Below, piece after piece: positions 42,626 to 50,641 of a DNA stretch of 64,000 nucleotides. The notes beneath the pieces are model-generated. The model was given only the letters and a program-made list of their open reading frames with translations. It had not been told where the DNA came from and made no database searches. Made by a program: the position numbers and the translations under genes. Location of the stretch: positions 26,585-90,584 of the forward strand of contig JBDTPN010000010.1 of NCBI GenBank assembly GCA_039932715.1. Reading direction: 5' to 3'. Every line of letters begins with the position of its first letter. Positions within the stretch are counted from its first letter, which is position 1. Origin of the DNA: ZC4RG30 sp039932715. Its GTDB lineage: Bacteria; Pseudomonadota; Gammaproteobacteria; Steroidobacterales; Steroidobacteraceae.

Positions 42626-43116
42626 GAATGGCCCGACTTGCGGATAGCGCGCAGAATGCTGGGGTAGGTGCCGCACCGGCACAGGTGGCCATTCATGGCC
42701 GCCCGGATTTCGGCTTCGCTGGGGTCTGGCTTTGCGTCCAGCAACTCTGCTGCCTTCACCACCATGCCATTCATGCAATAGCCGCATTGCGGCGCCTGCT
42801 CATCCACCAGTGCCTGTTGCACCGGATGCATGTCTGGTGTTCGCCGCAGTCCCTTGCGCTTTGCATACCAGGCGGGAATGCCTTCGAGCGTGGTGATGGC
42901 CTTGCCGGCCACAGCGTTTACCGGCGTAATGCAGGCTCGCACCTCCCGGTCATCCAGCAGCACGGAGCAGGAGCCGCATTGTGCCAGCCCACAACCGAAT
43001 CGCGGTCCCTTGAGCTGCAGATCGTTCTGCAGGATGTAGAGCAACGGCGTGTCGCCAGCGGCCTCCACGTCATGCTGTTGGCCGTTGACCTTGAGAGACC
43101 AGCGAGTTGGGGGCAT
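42622..43116 (-). CDS. 2Fe-2S subunit of molybdenum hydroxylase (IorA/CoxS-like)
   Basis: 164 residues with two [2Fe-2S] cluster motifs: plant-type CGLAQCGSCSV with a distal Cys in REVRACITP, and the second CGYCMNGM...CRCGTYPSI. Small partner of the downstream Mo subunit (coupled by TTGA). It carries electrons from the Mo site; no leader, so either it hitch-hikes through Tat with the large subunit or stays inside. Divergent from the second Mo enzyme with a 54-bp gap. Confidence 0.92.
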   Translation of the reverse strand: MPPTRWSLKVNGQQHDVEAAGDTPLLYILQNDLQLKGPRFGCGLAQCGSCSVLLDDREVRACITPVNAVAGKAITTLEGIPAWYAKRKGLRRTPDMHPVQQALVDEQAPQCGYCMNGMVVKAAELLDAKPDPSEAEIRAAMNGHLCRCGTYPSILRAIRKSGHS

Positions 43117-43170
43117 TGCCGATTCTAACGCCGACGCGTAGTCTTTCGGATGGTCTGTAAGGGGGCCTGC

Positions 43171-43797
43171 ATGACCGTCCAGAGTGATTTTTCACGTCGC
43201 GAATTCATCAAGCGCGTCATAGCGTCCGGGGCAGTCGCGTCCTCGGCCAGTTTCGTCATGGGAGGTCTCGGCGGTTGTGCGCCACGCCGGACTGCCGTTG
43301 CCGGTTCCGTGGAGCGGCTGCTGTCCATCACCGTCAACGGGCAAGTGCGGCGGGTCGATGTGCTGCCTCAGGAAACGCTGGCGACAACGCTGCGCTACAA
43401 GCTGGGCCTCACCGGCACCAAGCTCAGTTGCGACCGCGCCGAATGCGGGGCCTGCACGGTAATGATCGAGGGCATCACCTACTACTCCTGTTCAACGCTG
43501 ACGCACTCGGTGCGTGGGCGCAAAGTGGTGACCGTGGAGGGACTTCGCGGTGCCAATGGCGAGCTGCATCCCGTGCAGCAAGCCTTTGTCGACGAACTGG
43601 GCCCGCAATGTGGCTTCTGCACGCCGGGACAGGTGGTGGCGGCAGTGGCGCTGCTGCAGAAGAACCCCAGACCCACGCGTGAGGAAGCGCGGCACGCCAT
43701 GTCGGGCAACCTGTGCCGCTGCGGCGCCTACGATAATTACCTCAACGCCATCATGCGTGCTGCCGGCAACACGGCGGAGATCCACCATGGCGTATAA
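43171..43797 (+). CDS. Tat-exported 2Fe-2S subunit of aldehyde oxidoreductase (PaoA-like)
   Basis: 208 residues. Twin-arginine leader SRREFIKRVIASGAVASS near residues 8-25, then two [2Fe-2S] motifs: CDRAECGACTVM with YYSCSTLTH, and CGFCTPGQVV with CRCGAYDNY. Matches PaoA, the FeS subunit of E. coli periplasmic aldehyde oxidoreductase. AAGGGGG precedes the ATG at 43171. First gene of an eight-gene coupled operon; overlaps the Mo-subunit gene by 11 bp. Confidence 0.92.
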   Translation: MTVQSDFSRREFIKRVIASGAVASSASFVMGGLGGCAPRRTAVAGSVERLLSITVNGQVRRVDVLPQETLATTLRYKLGLTGTKLSCDRAECGACTVMIEGITYYSCSTLTHSVRGRKVVTVEGLRGANGELHPVQQAFVDELGPQCGFCTPGQVVAAVALLQKNPRPTREEARHAMSGNLCRCGAYDNYLNAIMRAAGNTAEIHHGV

Positions 43798-46213
43798 GCA
43801 CCTGGGCCAGGATTTCCTCCCACATGACGTGGTGGCCAAGGTCACCGGCGAAGCCAAGTTTGCCGAGGATTTCCGCGTTGAGGGCATGGTGTTCGCGCGG
43901 CTGCTTTCGAGCCCCTATCCGCATGCGCGTGTGAAGCACCTGGATACCTCGGCGGCGATGGCCATGCCCGGCGTGGTGGGCATACTCACCATTGACGACG
44001 TCAAGAATCCTCCGGCGCCGGAAATCCAGTTGCTGACCCATGAGCCCGGCTATGTGGGTGCGCCCATTTTGTTGCTGGCGGCCGAGGACGAGACCACCGC
44101 GCAGGATGCGCTGGAGAAGATCCACATCGAGTACGAGCCGTTGCCGTTTCATGTGGATGCGCTGGCCAGCATGCACCCGGACAAACCCAATGCGCGCACT
44201 GACGGCAATGTGGGCGCCGCGGGCGTCGACTTCCAGACGTTGAAGTGGACGCGCGAAGACTTCGCCAATGCCGGCAAGCGCATGCCCATGGGCAAACCAG
44301 CCCAGGAGTGGGCCTTCGGCGATGTCGAGGCTGCATTTGCCAAGGCGAAACTGGTGATCGACGAACCGTTCGTGCATGGCAGCAACTCGCACCACAGCAT
44401 GGAGCCGCGCACGGCCATGGCCTTCTGGCAGAACGGCAAGTGCATCCTTCACGTGTCGTCGCAAAGCCAGTCGTTCATCGTTCCGGCGCTGGCCGGCATG
44501 ATTGGCATCCCGCCCAGTGACCTGGTGGTGGTGGCCGAATATTGCGGCGGTGGCTTTGGATCCAAGGGTGGTGCGTATCCGCTGCAGGCATTGCCGGCGC
44601 TGCTGTCGAAGAAGATCAACCGGCCGGTGATGATGCGGGTCAATCGGGCGGAGGAGTACTACAACGGCTCCGCGCGCATCGGCTTCCAGGGCCAGATCAA
44701 GCTGGGCTTTGCCGCGAACGGCAAACTCGTCGCCGCCGACATCTACATCGTGCAGGAGAACGGCGCCTACAACAGTTTCTGGGATTTCCGCAACGCGCCG
44801 GATTCCCTTTCCCTGCTGTATCAACCCGAAGCCATGCGGTGGCGGGGCTTGCCCGTGTACGCCAATTCGCCGCTGCGCAGCGCGCAACGCGGGCCGGGAT
44901 ACAACCAGATGGTGCACATCATGGAGCCGCTGCTGGACAAGGCGGCGCGTGAGCTCAAGATCGATCGCCTGGCCATCCGCCTGCGCAATGCTCCGGAGAT
45001 GTATGGCGTACTGGGGCCGCAGCGTTCGCCGGTCACCAGTTGTTACATCAAGGATGCGCTCACCAAAGGGGCGCAGCTGTTCGGCTGGGAAGAGCGCGTC
45101 AAGCTCAACGGCCAGCGCAATGGCGCCAAGGTGACTGCCGTGGCCATCGGCCAGGCATTTCATCCCGCGGGCTTTGCCGGTTTCGACGGGCTCCTGCGCA
45201 TACTGCCCACCGGCAAGGTGCACGTGCACACCGGCGTCGGCAATCTGGGCACGTTCTCGCATTCCAGCACTTCGCGCATCGCGGCAGAGGTTCTCAAACT
45301 GGATTGGGCAGACGTGGTGATCGAGCGTGGCGACAGCCGTCGCAACCTACCCTGGAACATCGGGCAATTCGGCAGCAATACCAACTACACCATGGCCCGC
45401 ACTAATTTCGTCGCGGCCACCGATGCGCTGGTCAAGCTCAAGGAAATCGCCGCGAAGAAATTCGGCGGCTCACCTGACAACTACGACGTAGACGGCAAGC
45501 GCGTGTTCCGCATCGGCAGTCCGGGCAGCGGCATGACCTACGGCCAGGCTGCGCAGCGCGCCATCGAGCTGGGCGGCAAGTACGACGGCCATGAGTTGCC
45601 CAAAGACATCAATCCCATGACCACGGCATCGGCTACGGCGATCGCGGGCACTGGCCTGGTGGGTGTGGCCAAGGACAACCTGCCCATGCCGGTGGAAGGC
45701 TATTCGGGCAAGGCGCCGCCGCAGCCCGCGGCGTTTGCCGTTGCCTTCGTGCAGATCGAGCTGGATGTGGAAACCGGCAAATACGTGATCATCGACTACC
45801 TGGGGGTGGCCGACTGCGGCACAGTCATCCACCCTTCCGGGCTTGAGACACAGATCAAGAGCGGTGCGGTGCAGGGTTTCGGTGTTGCGGGCATGGAACG
45901 CATCATCTACGACCCGCAGAACGGATTGCCGCACGGCCTGGGTTTTTACCAGGCCCGGCCGCCCACTTATGAAGACGTAGCGCGGCGCTTCAGCACCAGC
46001 GCGGTGGACAAACCGGATCCTTCCAGTCCGATGGGAACCAAGGGAATCGGCGAGCCGCTGCTGGGATGCGCGGCGTCGGCAATCCTGTGTGCGATTTCGG
46101 AAGCCATAGGCGGGCATGTGTTCAACCGCACACCAGTGGTGTCCGACATGATCCTCAACCATCTTGCAGGCAGGCCGCAGGCGCACGGGCCGCTGCAGGT
46201 CAACTGCCAGTAA
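43787..46213 (+). CDS. Molybdopterin-dependent aldehyde oxidoreductase large subunit (PaoC-like)
   Basis: 808 residues. The N-terminal MAYKHLGQDFLPHDVVAKVTGEAKFAED opens the Mo-hydroxylase fold. VVAEYCGGGFGSKGG and FDFRN-type GAYNSFWDFRNAP lie in the middle. IDYLGVADCGTVIHP and the active-site Glu in GTKGIGEPLLGCAA are at the end. It oxidises aldehydes or hydroxylates aromatic substrates. No leader of its own; should be exported as a complex with the Tat-tagged 2Fe-2S partner. Subunit order here (FeS, Mo, FAD) differs from E. coli paoABC. Confidence 0.93.
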   Translation: MAYKHLGQDFLPHDVVAKVTGEAKFAEDFRVEGMVFARLLSSPYPHARVKHLDTSAAMAMPGVVGILTIDDVKNPPAPEIQLLTHEPGYVGAPILLLAAEDETTAQDALEKIHIEYEPLPFHVDALASMHPDKPNARTDGNVGAAGVDFQTLKWTREDFANAGKRMPMGKPAQEWAFGDVEAAFAKAKLVIDEPFVHGSNSHHSMEPRTAMAFWQNGKCILHVSSQSQSFIVPALAGMIGIPPSDLVVVAEYCGGGFGSKGGAYPLQALPALLSKKINRPVMMRVNRAEEYYNGSARIGFQGQIKLGFAANGKLVAADIYIVQENGAYNSFWDFRNAPDSLSLLYQPEAMRWRGLPVYANSPLRSAQRGPGYNQMVHIMEPLLDKAARELKIDRLAIRLRNAPEMYGVLGPQRSPVTSCYIKDALTKGAQLFGWEERVKLNGQRNGAKVTAVAIGQAFHPAGFAGFDGLLRILPTGKVHVHTGVGNLGTFSHSSTSRIAAEVLKLDWADVVIERGDSRRNLPWNIGQFGSNTNYTMARTNFVAATDALVKLKEIAAKKFGGSPDNYDVDGKRVFRIGSPGSGMTYGQAAQRAIELGGKYDGHELPKDINPMTTASATAIAGTGLVGVAKDNLPMPVEGYSGKAPPQPAAFAVAFVQIELDVETGKYVIIDYLGVADCGTVIHPSGLETQIKSGAVQGFGVAGMERIIYDPQNGLPHGLGFYQARPPTYEDVARRFSTSAVDKPDPSSPMGTKGIGEPLLGCAASAILCAISEAIGGHVFNRTPVVSDMILNHLAGRPQAHGPLQVNCQ

Positions 46214-46225
46214 CGGAAGTCCCAA

Positions 46226-47215
46226 ATGCTCAAGGACATGATGCCGCATTTCGATCTGTTCCAGCCGGACAGCGTCGATGCTGCAGTGGATCTGGCCGGC
46301 AGGCTGGGTGCTGATGGCTGGCTCATCGGGGGTGGGCAGGACAGTTACGATTGGCTCAAGAACCGCACCAAGCGCACCACGGCAGTGGTTGATCTTTCGG
46401 GCGTGGCGGCATTGAAAGGCATTCGTGACCACGAAGGCGGCATCGAAATCGGTGCGCTGACCACCTTGACCGAAATCGAAAACGATCCGCTGGTGAAGGA
46501 ACGATTTGGCTTGCTGTCAAAGGCCGCCGGCCGTGTCGCCAGTCCGCAGATACGCAATGCCGGCACGCTGGGTGGCAATCTCTGCCAGGACACGCGCTGC
46601 TGGTATTACCGCGCCGGTGTCGACTGCTACCGGGCCGGCGGCAACACGTGCTACGCGGATACGCCCCAGGGCCAGAATCGCGAACACGCCGTCTTCAACG
46701 CCAGCCGCTGCGTGGCGGTCACTCCCTCCGACACCGCCAACGCGTTGACTGCATTGGATGCGCGCATGGTGATTCGGGGAGCCAAGGGCGAACATGTTGT
46801 GCGTGCCGATCATTTCTTCGTTGGACCAGACGTCGACATCCAGCGCATGACAGTACTGCAGCCTGGCGAGATCCTGACCGCCGTGCGTATCCCGGCCACG
46901 TGGGCTGGAGCGAATTTCTATTTCGAGAAGATCGCGGATCGCGCGGCCTGGGACTTTGCCCTAGTCAGCGTGTCCGTCGCCTTGCAACTGGACGGTGACA
47001 AGATCCGCGATGCGCGCATTGTCCTGGGCGCAGTGGCGTGTGTGCCGCATCGGCTCAAGGCGGTGGAGCAGGCCATCATTGGCAGCCCGCGCAATGAAGA
47101 CACTGCCAAGAAAGCGGCAGCCATGGCCGCAGTTGGCGCACATCCACTGGCGTTCAACCAGTTCAAGCTCCCGTTGATGGAGAACCTGGTGCTGCGCGCG
47201 ATCAGGGGTACCTGA
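46226..47215 (+). CDS. FAD subunit with extra [4Fe-4S] cluster (PaoB/HcrB-like)
   Basis: 329 residues of the CoxM/PaoB class. The FAD-binding regions WLIGGGQDSYDWLK and VASPQIRNAGTLGGNL are followed by four Cys placed as in PaoB and 4-hydroxybenzoyl-CoA reductase beta (Cys in DTRCWYY, VDCYR, GNTCYAD, ASRCVAV). These ligate a [4Fe-4S] cluster that ordinary xanthine-oxidase FAD subunits lack. Then GEILTAVRIP closes the FAD domain. It passes electrons between the 2Fe-2S chain and the final acceptor, probably the cytochrome b encoded next. Confidence 0.92.
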   Translation: MLKDMMPHFDLFQPDSVDAAVDLAGRLGADGWLIGGGQDSYDWLKNRTKRTTAVVDLSGVAALKGIRDHEGGIEIGALTTLTEIENDPLVKERFGLLSKAAGRVASPQIRNAGTLGGNLCQDTRCWYYRAGVDCYRAGGNTCYADTPQGQNREHAVFNASRCVAVTPSDTANALTALDARMVIRGAKGEHVVRADHFFVGPDVDIQRMTVLQPGEILTAVRIPATWAGANFYFEKIADRAAWDFALVSVSVALQLDGDKIRDARIVLGAVACVPHRLKAVEQAIIGSPRNEDTAKKAAAMAAVGAHPLAFNQFKLPLMENLVLRAIRGT

Positions 47216-47380
47216 ATGAACATCTTTAGGTATGGACACGACAGCTTCGGGGAAACAGTGCTCAACGGCGCCTCGTGGGATCTTCTCCCGGTAGCGTTCT
47301 GGGCTGGCATCGGGGTGATCGTGGTGCACCTGGTATGGCGCGCAATGACCAAGAACTCCGGTCGCAAGGGCGGGCGCTGA
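47216..47380 (+). CDS. 54-residue single-helix membrane protein
   Basis: The ATG begins directly after the FAD-subunit stop (TGAATG), and the stop is 1 nt before the cytochrome b start, so it is tightly locked into the operon. Sequence: short N-terminus, SWDLLPVAFWAGIGVIVVHLVW as one membrane span containing a His, and a basic tail (TKNSGRKGGR) predicting an N-out/C-in orientation. Reads like a small anchor or assembly subunit of a membrane oxidoreductase. No family recognised. Confidence 0.75.
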   Translation: MNIFRYGHDSFGETVLNGASWDLLPVAFWAGIGVIVVHLVWRAMTKNSGRKGGR

Positions 47381-47381
47381 C

Positions 47382-47972
47382 ATGGCCGATGAAAACGACA
47401 GGATCATCCGCCACGCTGGTATCGACCGGTTGTTCCACTGGGTCACCGCGGCAACGATGACCGTGTTGCTGGCCACCAGCCTGCTGCCCATCGTGGGCAT
47501 TCGTTTCGCGTGGTATCAGATCCACTGGATGGCGGGGATTATTCTCACACTGGCCATATTGATGCATGTGATACGTGCGCTGTTCTGGCAGCGGCTGCGT
47601 ACCATCCTGCCCAATGCAGCCGATTTGCGCGGCGCAGGCGCCGGCAAATACACCCTGCCGCAGAAACTCATGCACCTGGGGTGGTCGGTTGCCATTCTGG
47701 TGGCCATCGCCACCGGCCTGTTCATGATGGCCAAGGCCGGCGTGCCGTTCATGCAGCGCAATCCCTATGCGTATTCGCTCAAGACCTGGGGGGTGCTGAC
47801 CCTGCTGCACGATCTGGCGGCGCTGCTTTCAGTGTTCCTGATATTGGTGCACGTGTATTTCGGCATCCTGCCCGAGAAACGCGGCTACCTGCGCGCCATG
47901 GTCAAAGGCTGGATTACCCGCGGCGAGCTCAAGCAGGAACACAACCTCGACAGGGTGGCGCGCGGTGAGTGA
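47382..47972 (+). CDS. Cytochrome b561/formate-dehydrogenase-gamma-like membrane subunit
   Basis: 196 residues, four membrane helices with His positioned for two b haems: DRLFHWVTAATMTVLLATSLLP, YQIHWMAGIILTLAILMHVIR, KLMHLGWSVAILVAIATGLF and LLHDLAALLSVFLILVHVYFG. This is the quinone-side subunit of periplasmic dehydrogenases such as formate dehydrogenase. Here it follows a molybdenum hydroxylase, implying quinone reduction by that enzyme. Overlaps the next gene by 8 bp. Confidence 0.9.
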   Translation: MADENDRIIRHAGIDRLFHWVTAATMTVLLATSLLPIVGIRFAWYQIHWMAGIILTLAILMHVIRALFWQRLRTILPNAADLRGAGAGKYTLPQKLMHLGWSVAILVAIATGLFMMAKAGVPFMQRNPYAYSLKTWGVLTLLHDLAALLSVFLILVHVYFGILPEKRGYLRAMVKGWITRGELKQEHNLDRVARGE

Positions 47973-48345
47973 GGCCATTCTGCTGGCCGAGCGCATCCAG
48001 GTAATCGAACGCGGCTACGAATTCCTGCTGGCCTATGCGGCGCAGGGACGGCAGGACGATGCCGGTACCGAAGCGCGCGAGACCCTGGATCGCATGCATG
48101 TGGCGCTGACAGGAATGCAGGGTTCGCTGCTGGCCGCATTTCCGGGGTTGTCGCCCCTGACTGGGCTGCGCGACTTCATGGAAACCGTGGAGCACGATGT
48201 ACGCGCGGCGCGCGGCGCCATTGGTCTGGTGCTCAGCCGCGCCAGAATCAGTTCGCTGCTGGTCGACAACCTCAATGCGTCGGTGCACCTGCGTGCATTG
48301 CTCACCGACCTGTTTCTGATCGAGCAGGCACTGAAGGTCGAGTGA
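47965..48345 (+). CDS. Helical protein of the Mo-enzyme operon
   Basis: 126 residues from a GTG overlapping the cytochrome stop. Entirely helical by pattern (AILLAERIQVIERGYEFLLAYAAQG, TEARETLDRMHVALTGMQGSLLAAFPG, GLRDFMETVEHDVRAARGAIGLVLSRARIS, LLTDLFLIEQALKVE); no Cys, no leader. It could be a cytoplasmic maturation chaperone for the operon's Mo enzyme, by analogy with XdhC/PaoD-type roles, but it is not homologous as far as I can see. Coupled by GTGA to the esterase gene. Confidence 0.7.
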   Translation: MSEAILLAERIQVIERGYEFLLAYAAQGRQDDAGTEARETLDRMHVALTGMQGSLLAAFPGLSPLTGLRDFMETVEHDVRAARGAIGLVLSRARISSLLVDNLNASVHLRALLTDLFLIEQALKVE

Positions 48346-49040
48346 AGACTCTGACGACGGAGACCGACGACGCCGTGGTGCTGTTCCCGGCAGCGGGTCC
48401 TGCCGATGCGACGGTAATCTGGATGCACGGGCTGGGTGCCGATGGTTTCGACTTCGTGCCCATGGTGCCTGAACTCAATCTGCCGGAACGAGCGCGCGTG
48501 CGTTTTGTTTTCCCGCATGCCGATGTGCGGCCGGTGACCGTCAATGCCGGATATGCCATGCGCGCCTGGTATGACATCGCGGAGTTGACGCCCGAAGGGC
48601 GCGACGACGAGCCAGGGCTGATTGCGACCCGCGAGCGAATTGAGTCCTACATCAGCCGCGAGCGCGCGGCCGGCATCGCATCGCGGCGAATCGTGCTGGC
48701 GGGTTTTTCGCAAGGCGGCGCCACGGCACTGTATGTGGGCTTGCGCCACAAGGAACCGTTGGGCGGCATCCTTGCCCTTTCGTGTTACCTGCCGTTGCGC
48801 CAGCGAGTAGCAGCAGAGACCAATGCGGCCAATCGCAAGACCCCGATCCTGATGTGCCATGGTCGCGAAGACGTAGTGGTATTGGCCGACTTCGGCGAAC
48901 AGTCACGCGATGCCATGCGTGAAGCAGGCCTCGATGTGGAGTGGCATATCTATTCCATGGGACACAGCCTTTGCCACCCGGAAGTCTTCGACATCTCCGC
49001 GTGGCTGCAATACCGGCTCGAAATGACTGCAACGACATGA
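48342..49040 (+). CDS. Carboxylesterase (phospholipase/carboxylesterase family)
   Basis: 232-residue alpha/beta hydrolase: WMHGLGADGFDFVPM, RAWYDI, nucleophile in LAGFSQGGATALY, acid Asp in GREDVVV and His in YSMGHSLCHPEV. Matches small cytoplasmic carboxylesterases of the Est/APT group. GTG start. In this operon it may release the acid or alcohol substrate of the Mo enzyme. Confidence 0.92.
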   Translation: MKTLTTETDDAVVLFPAAGPADATVIWMHGLGADGFDFVPMVPELNLPERARVRFVFPHADVRPVTVNAGYAMRAWYDIAELTPEGRDDEPGLIATRERIESYISRERAAGIASRRIVLAGFSQGGATALYVGLRHKEPLGGILALSCYLPLRQRVAAETNAANRKTPILMCHGREDVVVLADFGEQSRDAMREAGLDVEWHIYSMGHSLCHPEVFDISAWLQYRLEMTATT

Positions 49041-50047
49041 TGCGACGAATTGCCACCGAGGAAGCTTTTACGATTCCCGAGGTTGTCGCTGCGCTGGGTC
49101 AGTTGTGTGCCGGACCCGCCCAGGGCATTGACATGATGCTGGTGCGCAAGATTTATGGCGGCGTCGCGGGCTACCAGGGTCGCTTTCTCGCGCCACTGCT
49201 GGATATCGAGCAGGAACGCCTGCGTGACATGGACGCTAATGGCGTGGACATGCAGTTGCTGTCACTGACCGCCCCAGGTGTGCAATTGTTTGATGCGGAC
49301 ACTGCTACTGAACTTGCGACCGTGGCCAACGACCGGCTTGCCGAAGTGATCGCGCGCCATCCCACGCGATTTGCCGGGTTGGCTTCGTTTGCGCCACATT
49401 CGCCCAGGCGGGCAGTGCTGGAAATGGAGCGGGCCGTACGCAAGCTCAAGCTCAACGGCTTCATGGTCAATTCACATACCAATAACGAATACCTGGACGA
49501 TCCCAAATACTGGCCGATTCTCGAGGCCGCTGAAGCGCTGGATCGCTGCATCTACATCCATCCGCGCGGACCGTCCGACATGCTTTCAGGACCCATGCGC
49601 GACTACGGCATGTTCGCCGCTTTGTGGGCCTATGGCGTCGAGGTCTCGACGCACGCGGTGCGCCTGATACTCAGTGGTGTGTTCGACCGCTTTCCGCGAC
49701 TCAAGATCTGCCTCGGGCACATGGGCGAGGCCGTGCACTTCTGGCTGTGGCGCCTCGACTTCATGAGCGCACGCGCACAGGGCACTGAGGCACCACGCCT
49801 CAAGCTCACGCCCAGCGAATATTTCAAGCGCAATTTCGTGATCACCACCAGCGGGCAGGAATCACCGCTGGCGCTGGATTTCTCCATTCGCCAGCTGGGA
49901 ATCGACAATGTGTTGTGGGCCATTGACTATCCCTACCAGCCGTCGGCGCCGGCGGTTGCGTTCATGGATGGCGTCGATGTGACCGATGCCCAGCGCCACC
50001 AGCTCTATCACCGCAATGCGCAACGCGTGTTTCACATACCGCCCTGA
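49037..50047 (+). CDS. Amidohydrolase-2 family metal decarboxylase (resorcylate/dihydroxybenzoate type)
   Basis: 336 residues. N-terminal ATEEAF supplies the Glu that replaces HxH in non-hydrolytic members. Then IHPRG, GHMGEAVHFWLWRLD and an active-site Asp in WAIDYPYQ, as in gamma-resorcylate and 2,3-dihydroxybenzoate decarboxylases (ACMSD-like). So a metal-dependent decarboxylation of an aromatic acid is expected. ATGA overlap with the esterase. Last gene of the eight-gene unit; a product of the oxidase is a likely substrate. Confidence 0.88.
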   Translation: MMRRIATEEAFTIPEVVAALGQLCAGPAQGIDMMLVRKIYGGVAGYQGRFLAPLLDIEQERLRDMDANGVDMQLLSLTAPGVQLFDADTATELATVANDRLAEVIARHPTRFAGLASFAPHSPRRAVLEMERAVRKLKLNGFMVNSHTNNEYLDDPKYWPILEAAEALDRCIYIHPRGPSDMLSGPMRDYGMFAALWAYGVEVSTHAVRLILSGVFDRFPRLKICLGHMGEAVHFWLWRLDFMSARAQGTEAPRLKLTPSEYFKRNFVITTSGQESPLALDFSIRQLGIDNVLWAIDYPYQPSAPAVAFMDGVDVTDAQRHQLYHRNAQRVFHIPP

Positions 50048-50194
50048 ATCCAGCCGCGGCAGTAATCGGAGCGCCATTTCAGGGGTTGACAATGGCAAAT
50101 AGCGCTAGTTCCGGGGCGAATTGGCCGTATAGAATATCCGCCGATCAATGGTTATCCGGCCTGTGTTCTATATTTTTCTTGGAGATTGATACTC
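50048..50194 (+). promoter_or_regulatory. Leader and promoter region of the RNA-binding protein gene
   Basis: 147 bases without a gene. TTGACA at 50086-50091 and TATAGAAT at 50128-50135 are both promoter-like, but their 36-bp spacing is wrong for a pair, so either could belong to a different promoter. The U-rich stretch TATATTTTTCTT just before the GGAG site may be a temperature-responsive leader, as in many cold-shock RNA-binding genes. Exact promoter not assigned. Confidence 0.35.
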
Positions 50195-50554
50195 ATGGCG
50201 AAGATTTACGTTGGCAACCTCCCGTTTTCGGCGGATGAGGCTGCGGTGCGCACGCTGTTCACGCAGCATGGCACGGTAGAGTCCGTTGCGCTTCCGACTG
50301 ACCGGGAAACGGGTCGCCCGCGTGGATTCGGCTTCGTGGAAATGCCGCAGGCTGATGCCGCGCGTGCTATCCAGGCGCTGAATGGTTACTCGATGGGCGG
50401 TCGTCCGCTGCGCGTCAATGAAGCCCAGGACAAGCCCCGCACTGGTGGTGGTGGCGGCGGTGGTCGTTCGGGCGGCGGTGGCGGCGGTGGTGGCTACCGC
50501 GGCGGTGGAGGCGGTGGTGGTGGCGGCGGCGGCGGCGGCGGCGGTCGCTGGTAA
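50195..50554 (+). CDS. RRM-domain RNA-binding protein with Gly-rich tail
   Basis: 119 residues. RRM with RNP2 KIYVGNLPF and RNP1 GRPRGFGFVEM (residues 3-85), then a tail of mostly Gly with a few Arg, Ser and Tyr, ending RW. Such proteins (Rbp/GRP type) bind RNA in the cold or stress. ATG at 50195 has GGAG 10 nt upstream. A strong terminator follows, so it is a single-gene unit. Confidence 0.92.
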   Translation: MAKIYVGNLPFSADEAAVRTLFTQHGTVESVALPTDRETGRPRGFGFVEMPQADAARAIQALNGYSMGGRPLRVNEAQDKPRTGGGGGGGRSGGGGGGGGYRGGGGGGGGGGGGGGGRW

Positions 50555-50578
50555 GCGCGCATTCGCATCAAGTGACTC

Positions 50579-50605
50579 AAGGGGCCCGGGAAACCGGGCC
50601 CTTTT
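50579..50605 (+). terminator. Rho-independent terminator after RRM gene
   Basis: GGGCCCGG, loop GAAA, CCGGGCCC and TTTT form an 8-bp GC stem with a GNRA-type loop. The flanking AAG/TTT adds two A-U and one G-U pair. It separates the RRM gene from def. Confidence 0.9.
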
Positions 50606-50641
50606 CATTTGCGCAACGCCTGATTCGGATAGGCTAACGCC

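Noticed and set aside
41078..42667. 529-codon + strand frame opposite the Mo subunit
   Set aside because: Typical high-GC antisense shadow; the minus-strand gene has all family motifs.
43751..45262. 503-codon minus frame opposite the second Mo subunit
   Set aside because: Antisense shadow with His/Arg-rich, motif-free product.
50086..50135. TTGACA with TATAGAAT as a single promoter
   Set aside because: The 36-bp gap is far outside 15-19 bp for sigma-70, so they cannot pair.
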